The notes under the pieces are model-generated. The model did not search any database, was not told the origin of the DNA, and saw nothing but the letters and a program-made list of their open reading frames with translations. A DNA stretch of 64,000 bases from Flavobacterium inviolabile. Its GTDB lineage: Bacteria; Bacteroidota; Bacteroidia; Flavobacteriales; Flavobacteriaceae. The position numbers were made by a program, and so were the translations under genes. The stretch lies in the NCBI RefSeq assembly GCF_013389455.1, contig NZ_CP058278.1:62001-126000 (forward strand). The letters run 5' to 3'. This document shows, one piece after another, positions 8,013-17,330 of the stretch. The number at the start of each line of letters is the position of its first letter. Position 1 is the first letter of the stretch.

Positions 8013-8028
8013 ATTCAAACTGTTTGAA
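8013..8028. repeat. Short palindrome TTCAAAC-T-GTTTGAA
   Basis: A perfect 7-bp inverted repeat about a single T, 28 bases upstream of the kinase start. It lies between the kinase gene and the larger inverted repeat at 8031-8066 and may be a regulator-binding site. Confidence 0.5.
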
Positions 8029-8030
8029 AT

Positions 8031-8066
8031 ATACAAAAAATACCCTTTTTATGGTATTTTTTGTAT
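8031..8066. promoter_or_regulatory. Perfect 14-bp inverted repeat, candidate operator
   Basis: ATACAAAAAATACC and GGTATTTTTTGTAT are exact reverse complements, separated by eight bases. The right arm covers the TTTTTTG that would be the -33 box of the plus-strand promoter. A related sequence (TTTTTTGTATA) recurs at 7990-8000, next to the kinase start. The position between a two-component system and a divergent secreted-protein operon suggests a binding site for the LuxR-type regulator. Confidence 0.55.
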
Positions 8067-8087
8067 CCTAAATACCAAATAGATTTG
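8057..8087 (+). promoter_or_regulatory. Promoter for the 8108-11853 secreted-protein operon
   Basis: TTTTTTG ends at 8063 and the -7 box TAGATTTG is at 8080-8087, a spacer of 16, slightly short. The predicted start is about 15 bases before the ATG at 8108. It overlaps the inverted repeat at 8031-8066. Confidence 0.5.
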
Positions 8088-8107
8088 AAGTATAAACTTT
8101 AGCAATC

Positions 8108-8680
8108 ATGAAAAAAAGCCTCTTGTTTTTACTCTCAGCACTTCTACATTTTACGATTGTGAACGGACAGATAGCAGCCGGAAAAAAAAACAATATATAC
8201 TTAACTATTTCTTCCGATTATGAAAATGCGAATGTCTATGAAATTTCGGCATTAATAATTTCCAATACCCAAAACATTAAAATGAGCGGGGAATACGTTT
8301 CCGAAACAAGCGTCAACATTACCCCTATCCCAGACACCACCATTCACATTTGCCCTGTCACGGCATCAGCTCCAAAAAACCAGCATAACGGCGGTACTAC
8401 AGTGATACGTACCAGTACCGGCGGTCCGGGAAAAACATATTATCCTGAAATCATTCTGTATCCCAACCCTGCCAGTGATTTTTTAACGGTAAAATCCCCT
8501 GCTTTTCCCATAAGCGGTTACAGCATCTATGATACCAGCAGCATTCTCCATACCTCTAAGATAACAAAATCAGCACATGAAATCAATATGGATTTAACGA
8601 ATTTACTTCCCGGCCATTACCTTTTAATTCTGGAAATGGAGTATGAAAAACCAGTATCTGTTCAATTTATTAAAAAATAA
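8108..8680 (+). CDS. Small secreted protein with T9SS type A sorting domain
   Basis: A 190-residue product with a signal peptide (1-20, MKKSLLFLLSALLHFTIVNG). The C-terminal 75 residues look like a T9SS sorting domain: ILYPNPASDFLTV, then SGYSIYDTSS and LLPGHYLLILEM. About 95 residues of mature sequence lie between and match no family I recognise. It is first in a plus-strand group with the genes at 8731 and 9679 and diverges from the two-component system. It is probably exported across the outer membrane and anchored or released. Confidence 0.75.
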   Translation: MKKSLLFLLSALLHFTIVNGQIAAGKKNNIYLTISSDYENANVYEISALIISNTQNIKMSGEYVSETSVNITPIPDTTIHICPVTASAPKNQHNGGTTVIRTSTGGPGKTYYPEIILYPNPASDFLTVKSPAFPISGYSIYDTSSILHTSKITKSAHEINMDLTNLLPGHYLLILEMEYEKPVSVQFIKK

Positions 8681-8730
8681 GCGGAACCCGAAAAGCTTAC
8701 AGAGTAGGGAACATTAAATTACAATTAATC

Positions 8731-9645
8731 ATGAAAAAAAACATTACTTTTTTAGCCGTAGTATTTAGTTTAGGTATTACATCCGGTGTTTATGCACAGG
8801 TAAATGACAATGGTACAAACGTTGGTATCGGTATTGCCGCCCCTCCGGTTGCCTTTGGAACGGATACCAATATAAAATTAGATATTGACGGTGGAGTCCG
8901 AAACGGGAATAAAGGCGATATCATTGCACAGCGATTCAGTTCCGGTTCCATTTACAGCACTACAAATTCACTGACTACCGGAATCATCGGTTACAACTCC
9001 AACTGGTCGGCTCAAAGTACAACTCTGGGAATAAGCTGCAACGTTGATGTAACCCAGGCAAGATCGCCATTTGGCACCTCACAAACACTTGGTGGAAAAT
9101 TCACTACAAAAATAGATGGGATCTCCGGAAGTAATCCTTTTAATATCGGCGGTGTTTTCGGAAACTTAAAAGGTGCCTGGAACGGTAATTTAAGCAATGG
9201 TTATGCCGGTGCTGTCATCGGTATCGATGAAATCAACGGTTCCTCAACCTATGGCGGGTATTTTGAAGGCAAAGGGTATTTCAGTAATAAAACAGGAATA
9301 GGAACCAAAAATTTCCCGACAACCATAGGCGGCGCAAACATAAGCAGCTATAATTTATTTGTAAAAGGCGGTATTCTTACGGATGAAGTAAGAGTAAGAA
9401 CCGGCTGGGCCGATTATGTATTTGCCGATGATTATACTCTAAAACCATTGGCCGAAGTAGCTGCCTTTATTGCTAAAAACAAACACCTTCCGAATGTTCC
9501 ATCCGAAAAACAAGTAGCCGAAGAAGGACTTAGTCTTGGTGAAATCTCAAAAATACAACAGGAAAAAATTGAAGAGCTAGTATTGTATCTGATTAATCAG
9601 GAAAAACGAATTGAGGCTTTAGAAGCTAAAATCAACCAGAAGTAA
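8731..9645 (+). CDS. Secreted protein with C-terminal coiled coil (tail-fibre/endosialidase-like end)
   Basis: A 304-residue product with a signal peptide (1-22). Its central glycine- and asparagine-rich repeats (about 30-210) resemble trimeric beta-structured surface proteins. The C-terminal part has YVFADDYTLKPLAEVAAFI and KHLPNVPSEKQVAEEGLSLGE, followed by a 25-residue coiled coil. This ending is common in Bacteroidota proteins related to phage tail-fibre chaperone domains. No T9SS domain is evident. The gene is 50 bases after the T9SS gene and 33 bases before the subtilase gene, suggesting one operon. Function is unknown; it may be a surface adhesin. Confidence 0.65.
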   Translation: MKKNITFLAVVFSLGITSGVYAQVNDNGTNVGIGIAAPPVAFGTDTNIKLDIDGGVRNGNKGDIIAQRFSSGSIYSTTNSLTTGIIGYNSNWSAQSTTLGISCNVDVTQARSPFGTSQTLGGKFTTKIDGISGSNPFNIGGVFGNLKGAWNGNLSNGYAGAVIGIDEINGSSTYGGYFEGKGYFSNKTGIGTKNFPTTIGGANISSYNLFVKGGILTDEVRVRTGWADYVFADDYTLKPLAEVAAFIAKNKHLPNVPSEKQVAEEGLSLGEISKIQQEKIEELVLYLINQEKRIEALEAKINQK

Positions 9646-9678
9646 TTGTCATAGTTTAATCTTTAAAAATATTAAATT

Positions 9679-11853
9679 ATGAAAAATATAAAATTAATAC
9701 TCGGTATCCTGACACTCCTTATTTCCGGTGGAAGTTATGGGCAGTCAAACTATTTCTACTATTATAACGGTGAAAAGTTTTTTTTGGAATTAGATACGCA
9801 AAATATGGCAATCAACACAAAAGAAAACACTACCGCGTTTATAGAACCTTATTTAAGCGACAATGCTTCCTTAGGCACACTTACCGAAGACTATACCAGA
9901 GGGAGCGTTATTACTGTTGATGAATTGGCAAAAATGAACCAAAACATCAAGACCTATTATTTTGAGATACAATACCCTCAAGGTCTTGAAACCAGCAATT
10001 ATTTTGCCTTACTCAACAACTTTAACACGATCAATGCAATCGTAAAAGCCTCGCCAAGTTTCAAAACCAGCGATGGTAAAAAAATTGGCCTTTCCAATAA
10101 CTTCTATGTCAAACTAAGAAGTGAGGCAGACGTCAATTTATTATATGATACTGCAAAAAATTACAATCTGGAAATTTTAGGTTATGATCAATATATGCCG
10201 CTTTGGTTTGTTGTAAGCTGTGCCAGAACAAACGACAAAAATGCTTTGGAATTTGCTAACATTTTCCAGGAATCCGGTTTGTTTGAAAGTACGGAACCTG
10301 CCTTTATCTATCATAATTTAGAAGCTTCGGCAGATCCCTATTTCAACAATCAATGGGGACTAAAAAACACCGGTCAATACGGCGCTGCTTATGCCGGAAT
10401 AGACATTAAAGCAGAGCAGGCCTGGGGAATTGCAACCGGAACAGGCATAAAAACAGCCATCTATGATCATGGTTTTGAAATGAATCATCCGGATTTAGCA
10501 GCCAATGTTTTCGGTACCGGTTATGATGCAAAAACCGGAACATCACCTGCACAGGTAAGAGGTCCTCATGGAACGCCGTGTGCCGGTATAACCGGAGCCG
10601 TGCAAAATAATAATTTAGGCATCAGCGGCGTTGCGCCGAACACCCAACTGGTCTCTATCAGTATCAACTTACTATCTTCCGACACTCCTATAGAGTTAGC
10701 ACGTGGTTTTAACTGGGCAAGAACCAATGGTATTGATGTAATCAGTAATTCATGGGGAGGTTATGCTCCGTCAAACATTATAACAGATGCGATCAATAAT
10801 GCCCTGACATTGGGACGTGGCGGAAAAGGATGTGTTGTTGTTTTTGCAGCGGGTAATGAAAACAATACCAATATTCGTTATCCCGGCAATTATTTCCCCA
10901 ACATTCTTGTTGTTGGTGCCATGAGTCCATGCGGGCAACGAAAAAGCCTTTCATCCTGTGACGGGGAAACCACCTGGGGCAGTTGTTATGGTTCCCAGTT
11001 GGACATTATGGCTCCCGGTGTGAAAATGCCGACTACCGATCGCCAGGGATCTGCCGGGTATGATGTTTCAAATTACATGCAGGCTTTTAACGGAACTTCT
11101 TCCGCATGTCCGGTTGTTGCCGGTGTAGCCGCTCTGATTTTATCCAAAAACCCGAACTTAACTGCCGTACAGGTAAATAATATTATCGAACAATCTGCTC
11201 AGAAAGTAAGACCAGACCTGTACAGCTATTCCACTATTGGAGGAAGACCTAATGGAACCTGGCATAGTGAAATGGGATATGGACTTGTAAATGCCTATCA
11301 GGCTTTATTGATAACGCCAAGTCCATGTGTTACGAATCTAACACTAACGACCAATGTAACTGCTCCTGCAACAGACACCAGACAAGCTTCTTCGTCCATT
11401 TCTGCAAGCAATACGATTGGCAGTGGGGCTACCGGAATATACCATGCAGGAGAAACCGTAATACTTACTAATGGTTTTACCGCTGTTAACGGTGCTGTTT
11501 TCCGATCCTATATTGAGGGATGCTCCGGCAATTATGTAGCCAAACAAGGAGATGAACCCGTAATCAGCTACGAGACTATTCATAATCTTCCTGAAAAGAA
11601 GGCCGTTCTATCTGACGACAAAATCCAGATTGTTCCCAATCCGAACAACGGTATTTTCTATATCAACATTAAAGATATGGCGGAAGGCACTATCCAAATC
11701 ACCAATCTGATCGGGGCAACGGTATACAGCAACCGCTTTAAGAAAGAGTCCGAAGACCTGAAAATAGACATTCAGGATAAAGCTGACGGGATCTATATTG
11801 TCCGGATCGTTTCCGGAGAACAAACCCTTACAACAAAAATCATTAAAAATTAA
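9679..11853 (+). CDS. Secreted subtilisin-like serine protease (S8) with T9SS domain
   Basis: A 724-residue product. A signal peptide (1-21) is followed by a propeptide-like region to about 215, then the S8 catalytic domain (about 220-550). The catalytic triad is visible as Asp263 (AIYDHGFEMNHPD), His297 (RGPHGTPCAG) and Ser474 (NGTSSACPVVAG). Next comes a segment like the three-coathanger-stack domain (HAGETVILTNGFTAVNGAVF). A T9SS type A domain of about 75 residues ends the protein (IVPNPNNGIFYINI ... ADGIYIVRIV). It is the last gene of the operon starting at 8108 and may be controlled by the divergent two-component system. Confidence 0.92.
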   Translation: MKNIKLILGILTLLISGGSYGQSNYFYYYNGEKFFLELDTQNMAINTKENTTAFIEPYLSDNASLGTLTEDYTRGSVITVDELAKMNQNIKTYYFEIQYPQGLETSNYFALLNNFNTINAIVKASPSFKTSDGKKIGLSNNFYVKLRSEADVNLLYDTAKNYNLEILGYDQYMPLWFVVSCARTNDKNALEFANIFQESGLFESTEPAFIYHNLEASADPYFNNQWGLKNTGQYGAAYAGIDIKAEQAWGIATGTGIKTAIYDHGFEMNHPDLAANVFGTGYDAKTGTSPAQVRGPHGTPCAGITGAVQNNNLGISGVAPNTQLVSISINLLSSDTPIELARGFNWARTNGIDVISNSWGGYAPSNIITDAINNALTLGRGGKGCVVVFAAGNENNTNIRYPGNYFPNILVVGAMSPCGQRKSLSSCDGETTWGSCYGSQLDIMAPGVKMPTTDRQGSAGYDVSNYMQAFNGTSSACPVVAGVAALILSKNPNLTAVQVNNIIEQSAQKVRPDLYSYSTIGGRPNGTWHSEMGYGLVNAYQALLITPSPCVTNLTLTTNVTAPATDTRQASSSISASNTIGSGATGIYHAGETVILTNGFTAVNGAVFRSYIEGCSGNYVAKQGDEPVISYETIHNLPEKKAVLSDDKIQIVPNPNNGIFYINIKDMAEGTIQITNLIGATVYSNRFKKESEDLKIDIQDKADGIYIVRIVSGEQTLTTKIIKN

Positions 11854-11887
11854 AACCGGCTGCCCATTATTGGATTTGCGGTAAATA

Positions 11888-11920
11888 AAAAAACCTGTTC
11901 AGCAAGCTGAACAGGTTTTT
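11888..11920. terminator. Bidirectional terminator between convergent genes
   Basis: AACCTGTTCAGC-AA-GCTGAACAGGTT is a perfect 12-bp stem flanked by A and T runs. It serves the subtilase gene (plus) and the acyl-CoA dehydrogenase gene (minus). Confidence 0.9.
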
Positions 11921-11942
11921 GATATTTAAAAGTAATTACTTT

Positions 11943-13085
11943 TTATCCTTTTAGTATATTTCTTGAAATTACTAATTTCTGAATTTCAGTAGTTCCTTCA
12001 CCAATTGTACACAATTTAGAATCTCTGTAGAATTTCTCAACAGGGAAATCTTTCGTATATCCATAACCTCCGTGAATTTGTACCGCTTCATTGGCAACTT
12101 TCACACAAACTTCCGAACTATACATTTTTGCCATAGCACCAAGTGTTGTTACCGGTCTGTGATTGTTCTTTAAGAACGCTGCTTTGTGTAATAACAATTC
12201 TGAAGCTTCAATCTCTGTAGCCATATCTGCTAATTTGAAAGAAATTCCCTGGAAATCACTGATTGGTTTTCCAAACTGGTGACGTTCTTTTGAATATTTT
12301 AAAGCAGCTTCATAAGCTCCTTTTGCAATTCCTAATGATAAAGCACCAATGGAAATACGTCCTCCGTCCAGAATTTTCATGGCCTGGATAAATCCTTCTC
12401 CTACTTCACCCAAACGGTTTGCATCGGAAATACGGCAATTGTCGAAAATTAATTCTGCTGTTTCACTAGCACGCATTCCTAATTTATTTTCTTTTCTTCC
12501 GCTTGTAAAACCAGGTGTTCCGTGTTCTACAACAAAAGCTGTCATTCCTCTGGAATCTCCTTTTTCTCCGGTACGAACAATTACTACTGCAACGTTCCCC
12601 GATTTAGCATGTGTGATAAAGTTTTTAGCACCATTCAGTACCCATTCCTCACCATCTTTAACCGCTGTGGTGTTCATTCCTCCGGCATCAGAACCGGTAT
12701 TGTGCTCCGTTAGTCCCCATGCTCCAATCCACTCTGCAGTAGCTAATTTTGGAATCCATCTCTTTTTTTGTTCCTCATTTCCGAATGTCAGGATATGATT
12801 TGTACAAAGAGAATTATGAGCCGCTACCGAAAGCCCGATAGAAGGGTCTACTTTTGAAATTTCTTCAACAATCGTAATATATTCATGATATCCAAGACCT
12901 GAACCTCCTAATTCTTCAGGAACTAAAACTCCCATGAATCCCATTTCACCTAATTTCTTAAATAAATCAACAGGAAATGTTTGTGCTTCATCCCATTCCA
13001 TAATATTAGGACGAATGTGTTGTTCTGCAAAGTCTCTGATTGATTGGGCAATCATCGCCTGCGTTTCATTATAATCAAAATTCAT
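11943..13085 (-). CDS. Acyl-CoA dehydrogenase
   Basis: FAD-dependent alpha,beta-dehydrogenation of acyl-CoA esters in fatty acid or branched-chain amino acid breakdown. The 380-residue protein from MNFDYNETQ has normal length. It has the ACAD signatures [16 protein letters not shown] (FAD/substrate region) and [20 protein letters not shown] near the C-terminus, with the active-site region GEGTTEIQ. The frame continues 13 codons upstream, but the family starts here. It lies 16 bases after the HhH protein gene and is the last gene of a compact three-gene run. Substrate chain length cannot be told. Confidence 0.95.
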   Translation of the reverse strand: MNFDYNETQAMIAQSIRDFAEQHIRPNIMEWDEAQTFPVDLFKKLGEMGFMGVLVPEELGGSGLGYHEYITIVEEISKVDPSIGLSVAAHNSLCTNHILTFGNEEQKKRWIPKLATAEWIGAWGLTEHNTGSDAGGMNTTAVKDGEEWVLNGAKNFITHAKSGNVAVVIVRTGEKGDSRGMTAFVVEHGTPGFTSGRKENKLGMRASETAELIFDNCRISDANRLGEVGEGFIQAMKILDGGRISIGALSLGIAKGAYEAALKYSKERHQFGKPISDFQGISFKLADMATEIEASELLLHKAAFLKNNHRPVTTLGAMAKMYSSEVCVKVANEAVQIHGGYGYTKDFPVEKFYRDSKLCTIGEGTTEIQKLVISRNILKG

Positions 13086-13101
13086 TTTGTTGTTTGTTTG
13101 T

Positions 13102-13986
13102 TTAAAAATCCAAATATAAGGCAATTATATCAACTTTTTCTACTGGAAAATCTTTAATTTTTGTTAAGTCTTCTTTTGATTTAATCCCGCCATTCATACT
13201 CCGGTAAGTAACAATCTCTTTGGCCAGCGCAAACCGGAAGTAGGGAAATTGTGCCAGATCTTTTAAAGAACTATTGTTGATGTCAATTTTTTGAAGCGGT
13301 GGTTGCTGCAACACCGGAAAATGCACGATGAGCTGTTGTACAACTTCCGGAGACAATCCCCAGATGTATTGAAATTGTTGTGTGCTGACAAAAGCACCCA
13401 GTTTTTCTTTTTCAGCCAGTATGCGTTCCGATAAGGCAGGGCCGATACCGTAAACCTTCATCAGGTCTTCTTTTGTTGCTTTATTAATGTCTATAATGAA
13501 GTCTTTTTCTTTTGACCGGGCATGTTCTTTAAAAGTACTCCCATAATTCCGGGCTGGTCCCGGGCTGTTTACCCATTCCGGGAACTTAAAATAGGGTGCG
13601 ATTTCGGCTAACTTTTCATCCGAAACTTTTGTGATGTCCTGGAATTCTTTTGGAGAGTTTATAAATTTATGCTGCTTCCGGAAGGCGTGCAACCGGTCAA
13701 TTTCTTCCGTTGTCATCCCCAGGGTATATCCTTTATAATCGGAAATAAAATTGGGGTTAAAAGGATAGATCTTTAGTGTTTCGTTATCCTTTATGACTTT
13801 CAGACTGTCTATCCTGGACTGCAATGCCAGCCATTTTTCTTCTTCCGGATCTGAAGGATCCGAAGCATAATCCTTTGACAACACAACATAATACAGTATC
13901 TGAATCAATACAATCAGGAACAACAACACAAAAATTCCACTACGCTGTTCCCGGGTAAACTTTAAGTAGAATTTATTGTTGTTCAT
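13102..13986 (-). CDS. Membrane-anchored helix-hairpin-helix (ComEA-like) protein
   Basis: A 294-residue protein with one N-terminal membrane helix (about 17-36) and two or three helix-hairpin-helix modules. These are seen at [26 protein letters not shown] (about 167-192) and [25 protein letters not shown] (about 232-256), with a related segment near residue 100. Such HhH repeats bind DNA non-specifically in ComEA. The anchoring suggests a DNA-binding domain outside the inner membrane, possibly for DNA uptake, but this is inference. It lies between PspC-like and acyl-CoA dehydrogenase genes with gaps of 11 and 16 bases. Confidence 0.8.
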   Translation of the reverse strand: MNNNKFYLKFTREQRSGIFVLLFLIVLIQILYYVVLSKDYASDPSDPEEEKWLALQSRIDSLKVIKDNETLKIYPFNPNFISDYKGYTLGMTTEEIDRLHAFRKQHKFINSPKEFQDITKVSDEKLAEIAPYFKFPEWVNSPGPARNYGSTFKEHARSKEKDFIIDINKATKEDLMKVYGIGPALSERILAEKEKLGAFVSTQQFQYIWGLSPEVVQQLIVHFPVLQQPPLQKIDINNSSLKDLAQFPYFRFALAKEIVTYRSMNGGIKSKEDLTKIKDFPVEKVDIIALYLDF

Positions 13987-13997
13987 GGCTATATCTT

Positions 13998-14225
13998 TTA
14001 TAGGTCAAATACAGAACTTCGTTTCGTATATACCATGTCTTTCAATTTCAGCCAGAAAGCCAGCGTAAGATAAACTCCGAACCACAAACCCACTGTAAAA
14101 AAAGAAAGGTAGATAAAAAAAAGCCGGACGCTGGTCGCTCTCATTCCCAGCCTGTCTGCCAGCCGTGAAGACACTTCAAATCCATGTTTCTCGAAAAAAT
14201 GACGAATGTTCGTTATTAATCCCAT
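13998..14225 (-). CDS. Small PspC-domain membrane protein
   Basis: A 75-residue protein. The RLADRLGMRATSVRLFFIY segment followed by a hydrophobic stretch (about 35-60) resembles PspC family proteins of the phage-shock response; a short cytoplasmic tail follows. It is the first gene of a run with the HhH protein and acyl-CoA dehydrogenase genes, under the promoter at 14249-14277. A link to envelope stress is inferred from the family only. Confidence 0.7.
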   Translation of the reverse strand: MGLITNIRHFFEKHGFEVSSRLADRLGMRATSVRLFFIYLSFFTVGLWFGVYLTLAFWLKLKDMVYTKRSSVFDL

Positions 14226-14248
14226 AATACGTAGTTTTAATTTCGTTC

Positions 14249-14277
14249 CAAAAATAATCCATAAATATTCATTACAA
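14249..14277 (-). promoter_or_regulatory. Promoter for the pspC-HhH-acyl-CoA dehydrogenase run
   Basis: Minus-strand TTG, 18 bases, then TATTTTTG. The -33 box overlaps the last codons of the upstream DUF2851 gene. The predicted start is about 18 bases before the PspC ATG. Confidence 0.6.
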
Positions 14278-15537
14278 TAATAACTGCTGCCCTATTTCAC
14301 AATTAAGGCATCTTTTAGCATCACAATATTCTTTTTTGAGATGCAACAGGGCCTGACTATCAAAAGCATTTTCCGCCATTATTCCGAAATGTCTGAATTT
14401 TTCAATTACAGTATTTTTTTCAGGCGGTATTTCCCGCAATACATCCATCAGTTTTTCTACAATATCCTGCCCCGAATGCTGTGCATATAAAAATTGTAAC
14501 GGCAAAATGGTATTGATAAATACCAAATCAATAAAAGATTTGCTTATCCTTTTTGGTTTCATCGCACTTTCTTTATCAAAAAGATAGTGTGTCTGCCAAT
14601 ATCCGGAAACTTTCAGGTTAAACATTTTGTAAAAGGTTTTTATCGTATCTCCTTTTATTACAACATCAAACAAATTAGCCTGTTCATGGTATAGCTGTGC
14701 TAATTGCACCAACCTGATGGTCGGAAAATTACCGGGTCTTAACTTGTAAAACTGTAATGGCTGAACAAACCGTCTGGGTAACGGGTATTTATCCTGTAAA
14801 TAAAACCATCTTTTTTTCAGCTGTTTATAATAGGAATCCTCTTTGGGTACCGTTAATAATCCGCCTCTTCCCAGAAATAATGCTTCAAGATTTTCATATT
14901 CATACTGTTCTTTCCGGATTACCGTGAAAGGAATTGATTTTGCAATCTGAAAAAAAGCCTCTCCGTTTACATTCAATCCAAAATTTCTGGCAATGGCACA
15001 AAACAATGTGGTTTCCCAGTCATTTTTATTTTCTTTCAGCAATTGTACAATTGGTAAAATCTTCTTTTCGAGTCTTTCAAAAAAAAGACGCTCTTTCCAT
15101 TTGAGCAGTACAATCTGATTGACTTCTTTTAATTGTTTCTCACAATATATCCAGCTTTTATCGGCTATCAGGTCATAATAACCGGAAAGCAGCGTTTCAG
15201 GAACATATTTCTTCAGAACCAATACCGGAATTTCCGTATTGTCTTTCCGGAACACTTCCATATCGTGTTCCCAGACCACGTGCAGTATGACGTTATCGTA
15301 TTGCTCATTTGTTTCATGGCGGTGTAAATACCAGTCTGACGAGCGGATGTGTATTTCAACATTCCCGACCCATTTCTGATTGTCGATAATAATCTGGGCG
15401 TTGAAAAAATCCGGACCTTCATGTTGCAGATACTGGCCGGAATGAAGTATTTGAAGTGCCGTTCCTTCTTCCGTTTTCAGTTCGGATATGGCAAATTTCT
15501 TGTATTGCCAGATATGGTGTAAAAAAATTTCCTGCAT
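14272..15537 (-). CDS. DUF2851 family protein
   Basis: A 421-residue cytoplasmic protein of a Bacteroidota family annotated as DUF2851. It begins MQEIFLHHIWQYKKF, has the GPDFFNAQIIIDNQKWVGNVEIHIRSSDW region (about 39-67) and ends with a Cys-containing segment (YCDAKRCLNCEIGQQLL). The pair of acidic residues followed by VGNVEIH recalls nuclease-like folds, but no function is established. It has no signal peptide or membrane segment. It is divergent from the PNGase-like gene. Confidence 0.8.
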   Translation of the reverse strand: MQEIFLHHIWQYKKFAISELKTEEGTALQILHSGQYLQHEGPDFFNAQIIIDNQKWVGNVEIHIRSSDWYLHRHETNEQYDNVILHVVWEHDMEVFRKDNTEIPVLVLKKYVPETLLSGYYDLIADKSWIYCEKQLKEVNQIVLLKWKERLFFERLEKKILPIVQLLKENKNDWETTLFCAIARNFGLNVNGEAFFQIAKSIPFTVIRKEQYEYENLEALFLGRGGLLTVPKEDSYYKQLKKRWFYLQDKYPLPRRFVQPLQFYKLRPGNFPTIRLVQLAQLYHEQANLFDVVIKGDTIKTFYKMFNLKVSGYWQTHYLFDKESAMKPKRISKSFIDLVFINTILPLQFLYAQHSGQDIVEKLMDVLREIPPEKNTVIEKFRHFGIMAENAFDSQALLHLKKEYCDAKRCLNCEIGQQLLL

Positions 15538-15572
15538 GGCGTATAAAATATAACACTAATATAAGAAAAATT

Positions 15573-15580
15573 TATCTTTG
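15573..15580 (+). promoter_or_regulatory. -7 promoter box of the PNGase-like gene
   Basis: TATCTTTG matches the TAnnTTTG box, 18 bases before the ATG at 15599. No clear TTG is seen at the -33 distance, so the assignment is moderate. Confidence 0.45.
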
Positions 15581-15598
15581 TTATTCTATACACTAACA

Positions 15599-17284
15599 AT
15601 GAGAAAACGTTACACAGCACTACTCCTTTTTTTCTTTAGTCTTACTTTCGGCCAGGTTGCCGTAAACTCTTCAAAGGGATTAAAAATAACCTACCTGAAA
15701 AGCTCCAACGGAAAACGCATCGAAAATCAGGATCCGATACTGGTTTTTGCAACCGGTAAAGAAACACTACTCACCACCGAAAACATTCTGACTCACAAAG
15801 CTCCGCTTCCTTACGAGCAGACTTTTATTGATCATCCGGCAAACAGCTACACGCAATTTTCCAGGCTAAGCACCAACGATTGGATCAGTACAAAAGACAG
15901 TGTGGCTTTAGCAAAACAGCAGTTTGAGATTACAGGCGATACCAAAACCATTTTAGGCTATCCCTGTAAAAAAGCAAAAACGATCATTAATTCAAACACT
16001 ATTGAACTTTGGTTTACCAATGCTGTCCAGGAAAAGGGCGCTCCCACTGTTTTGGGGCAGAATCTCGGACTGGTTTTGGAAATGAACCGCAATAATAATT
16101 TTGTAATCACGGCTACTAAGGTTGAAAAGCTGCAAAAAATAGCCCCAAGAGGGATGGCTTTTAATTCGTTTAAAGGCAAAAATGTTGATTTGCTCAGCTA
16201 TCGCGACCTACTCTGGAAAAGCCGTTTTACAACTATAAAAGTTTTTGAAAACGAGCTGATTAATTTCTCCGGCGAATCGAAGTCCAATGACAGCATTATC
16301 CGGTTTGCAAACGGCACCATCGTTCTAAAGAAAGTACGTTTCCCGAAAATTGTACCGGGCAGCCAGGTTTTTGTTGATTTACTGGAACAATCCAATGGTG
16401 ATGCCTACGACCGGACGGGATCGGTTTTTGTTATTCCGACGGATCAGAAAACGTCTTTTCTTGACGGTTTAAAAAACGGCGCCAAAACACTTCCGCTTTA
16501 TGACAACGGAAACGGAAAACAGTATCAGGGGGTTGTCCGCACCAATGATTATGCACCGTTATTGGAATTGATGCGTTTCTTCACTCCTTTTGGGATCAAG
16601 CAATACAATCATATTGAGTTAAAGGATAAAAAATGGCATGATGCCGTTCCGTATCGTCAGGATATTTCAGAATTACAAACGGCATTGAGCGATCAGGAAA
16701 TCTGGGTTGGTACGTTTATCGGAAATTATGATAAAGGCGGCCATCAGATAAGCCTGAATATTACCATTCATAACGAGGAAAAGCAATCTCCAAAAAATAC
16801 GTTTGTTTTACCGCTGTTCAATACGACCAATGTAATGGAAATGGCGGAACAGGAATATGCTACGATGTTCAATTCCGAAAAAGGGCTGGAAGTTTCCTTT
16901 ACCCTGTCAAAAGACGTTCACAATGCCAAACTGCGTTATATCACAACCGGTCATGGCGGCTGGGAAAACGGTGATGAATTTGTCCCTAAAAAGAACAGCG
17001 TCTTTTTGGATCAAAATGAAATTTTTGCTTTTACTCCGTGGCGACAGGATTGTGGTTCCTACCGGTTGTTTAATCCTGCCTCCGGAAATTTTAATAACGG
17101 CCTGTCTTCATCTGACTACAGTCGTTCCAACTGGTGTCCGGGAACGGTTACCAATCCTATCCTGATTGATCTTGGTAATCTAAAAGCCGGAAATCATACT
17201 ATCCGCATCCGTATTCCGCAGGGTGCTCCCGAAGGAGGAAGTTTTAGTTCCTGGAATGTTTCCGGAATTTTAATTGGTGAATAA
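15599..17284 (+). CDS. Secreted peptide:N-glycosidase F-like protein
   Basis: Probably removes N-linked glycans from extracellular glycoproteins. The 561-residue protein from the ATG at 15599 has a signal peptide (1-19). Its N-terminal region of about 200 residues resembles GLPGLI-type domains (KTILGYPCKKAKTII). The second half resembles the two jelly-roll domains of PNGase F. Asp271 in DAYDRTG aligns by eye with catalytic Asp60 of Elizabethkingia PNGase F, and Glu460 in GDEF with Glu206. The position of Glu118 appears to be Gly in this alignment. The C-terminus has TPWRQDCGSYRLFNPASGNF and NWCPG. Size and layout recall PNGF-II. There is no T9SS domain. Confidence 0.8.
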   Translation: MRKRYTALLLFFFSLTFGQVAVNSSKGLKITYLKSSNGKRIENQDPILVFATGKETLLTTENILTHKAPLPYEQTFIDHPANSYTQFSRLSTNDWISTKDSVALAKQQFEITGDTKTILGYPCKKAKTIINSNTIELWFTNAVQEKGAPTVLGQNLGLVLEMNRNNNFVITATKVEKLQKIAPRGMAFNSFKGKNVDLLSYRDLLWKSRFTTIKVFENELINFSGESKSNDSIIRFANGTIVLKKVRFPKIVPGSQVFVDLLEQSNGDAYDRTGSVFVIPTDQKTSFLDGLKNGAKTLPLYDNGNGKQYQGVVRTNDYAPLLELMRFFTPFGIKQYNHIELKDKKWHDAVPYRQDISELQTALSDQEIWVGTFIGNYDKGGHQISLNITIHNEEKQSPKNTFVLPLFNTTNVMEMAEQEYATMFNSEKGLEVSFTLSKDVHNAKLRYITTGHGGWENGDEFVPKKNSVFLDQNEIFAFTPWRQDCGSYRLFNPASGNFNNGLSSSDYSRSNWCPGTVTNPILIDLGNLKAGNHTIRIRIPQGAPEGGSFSSWNVSGILIGE

Positions 17285-17317
17285 AAAAAGCCCCTTTCGT
17301 GCGAAAGGGGCTTTTTT
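17284..17317. terminator. Bidirectional terminator
   Basis: GCCCCTTTCG-TG-CGAAAGGGGC flanked by six A and six T residues. It separates the converging PNGase-like and cystathionine beta-synthase genes and overlaps the final base of the former's stop codon. Confidence 0.92.
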
Positions 17318-17330
17318 ATGTATTCTAAAA

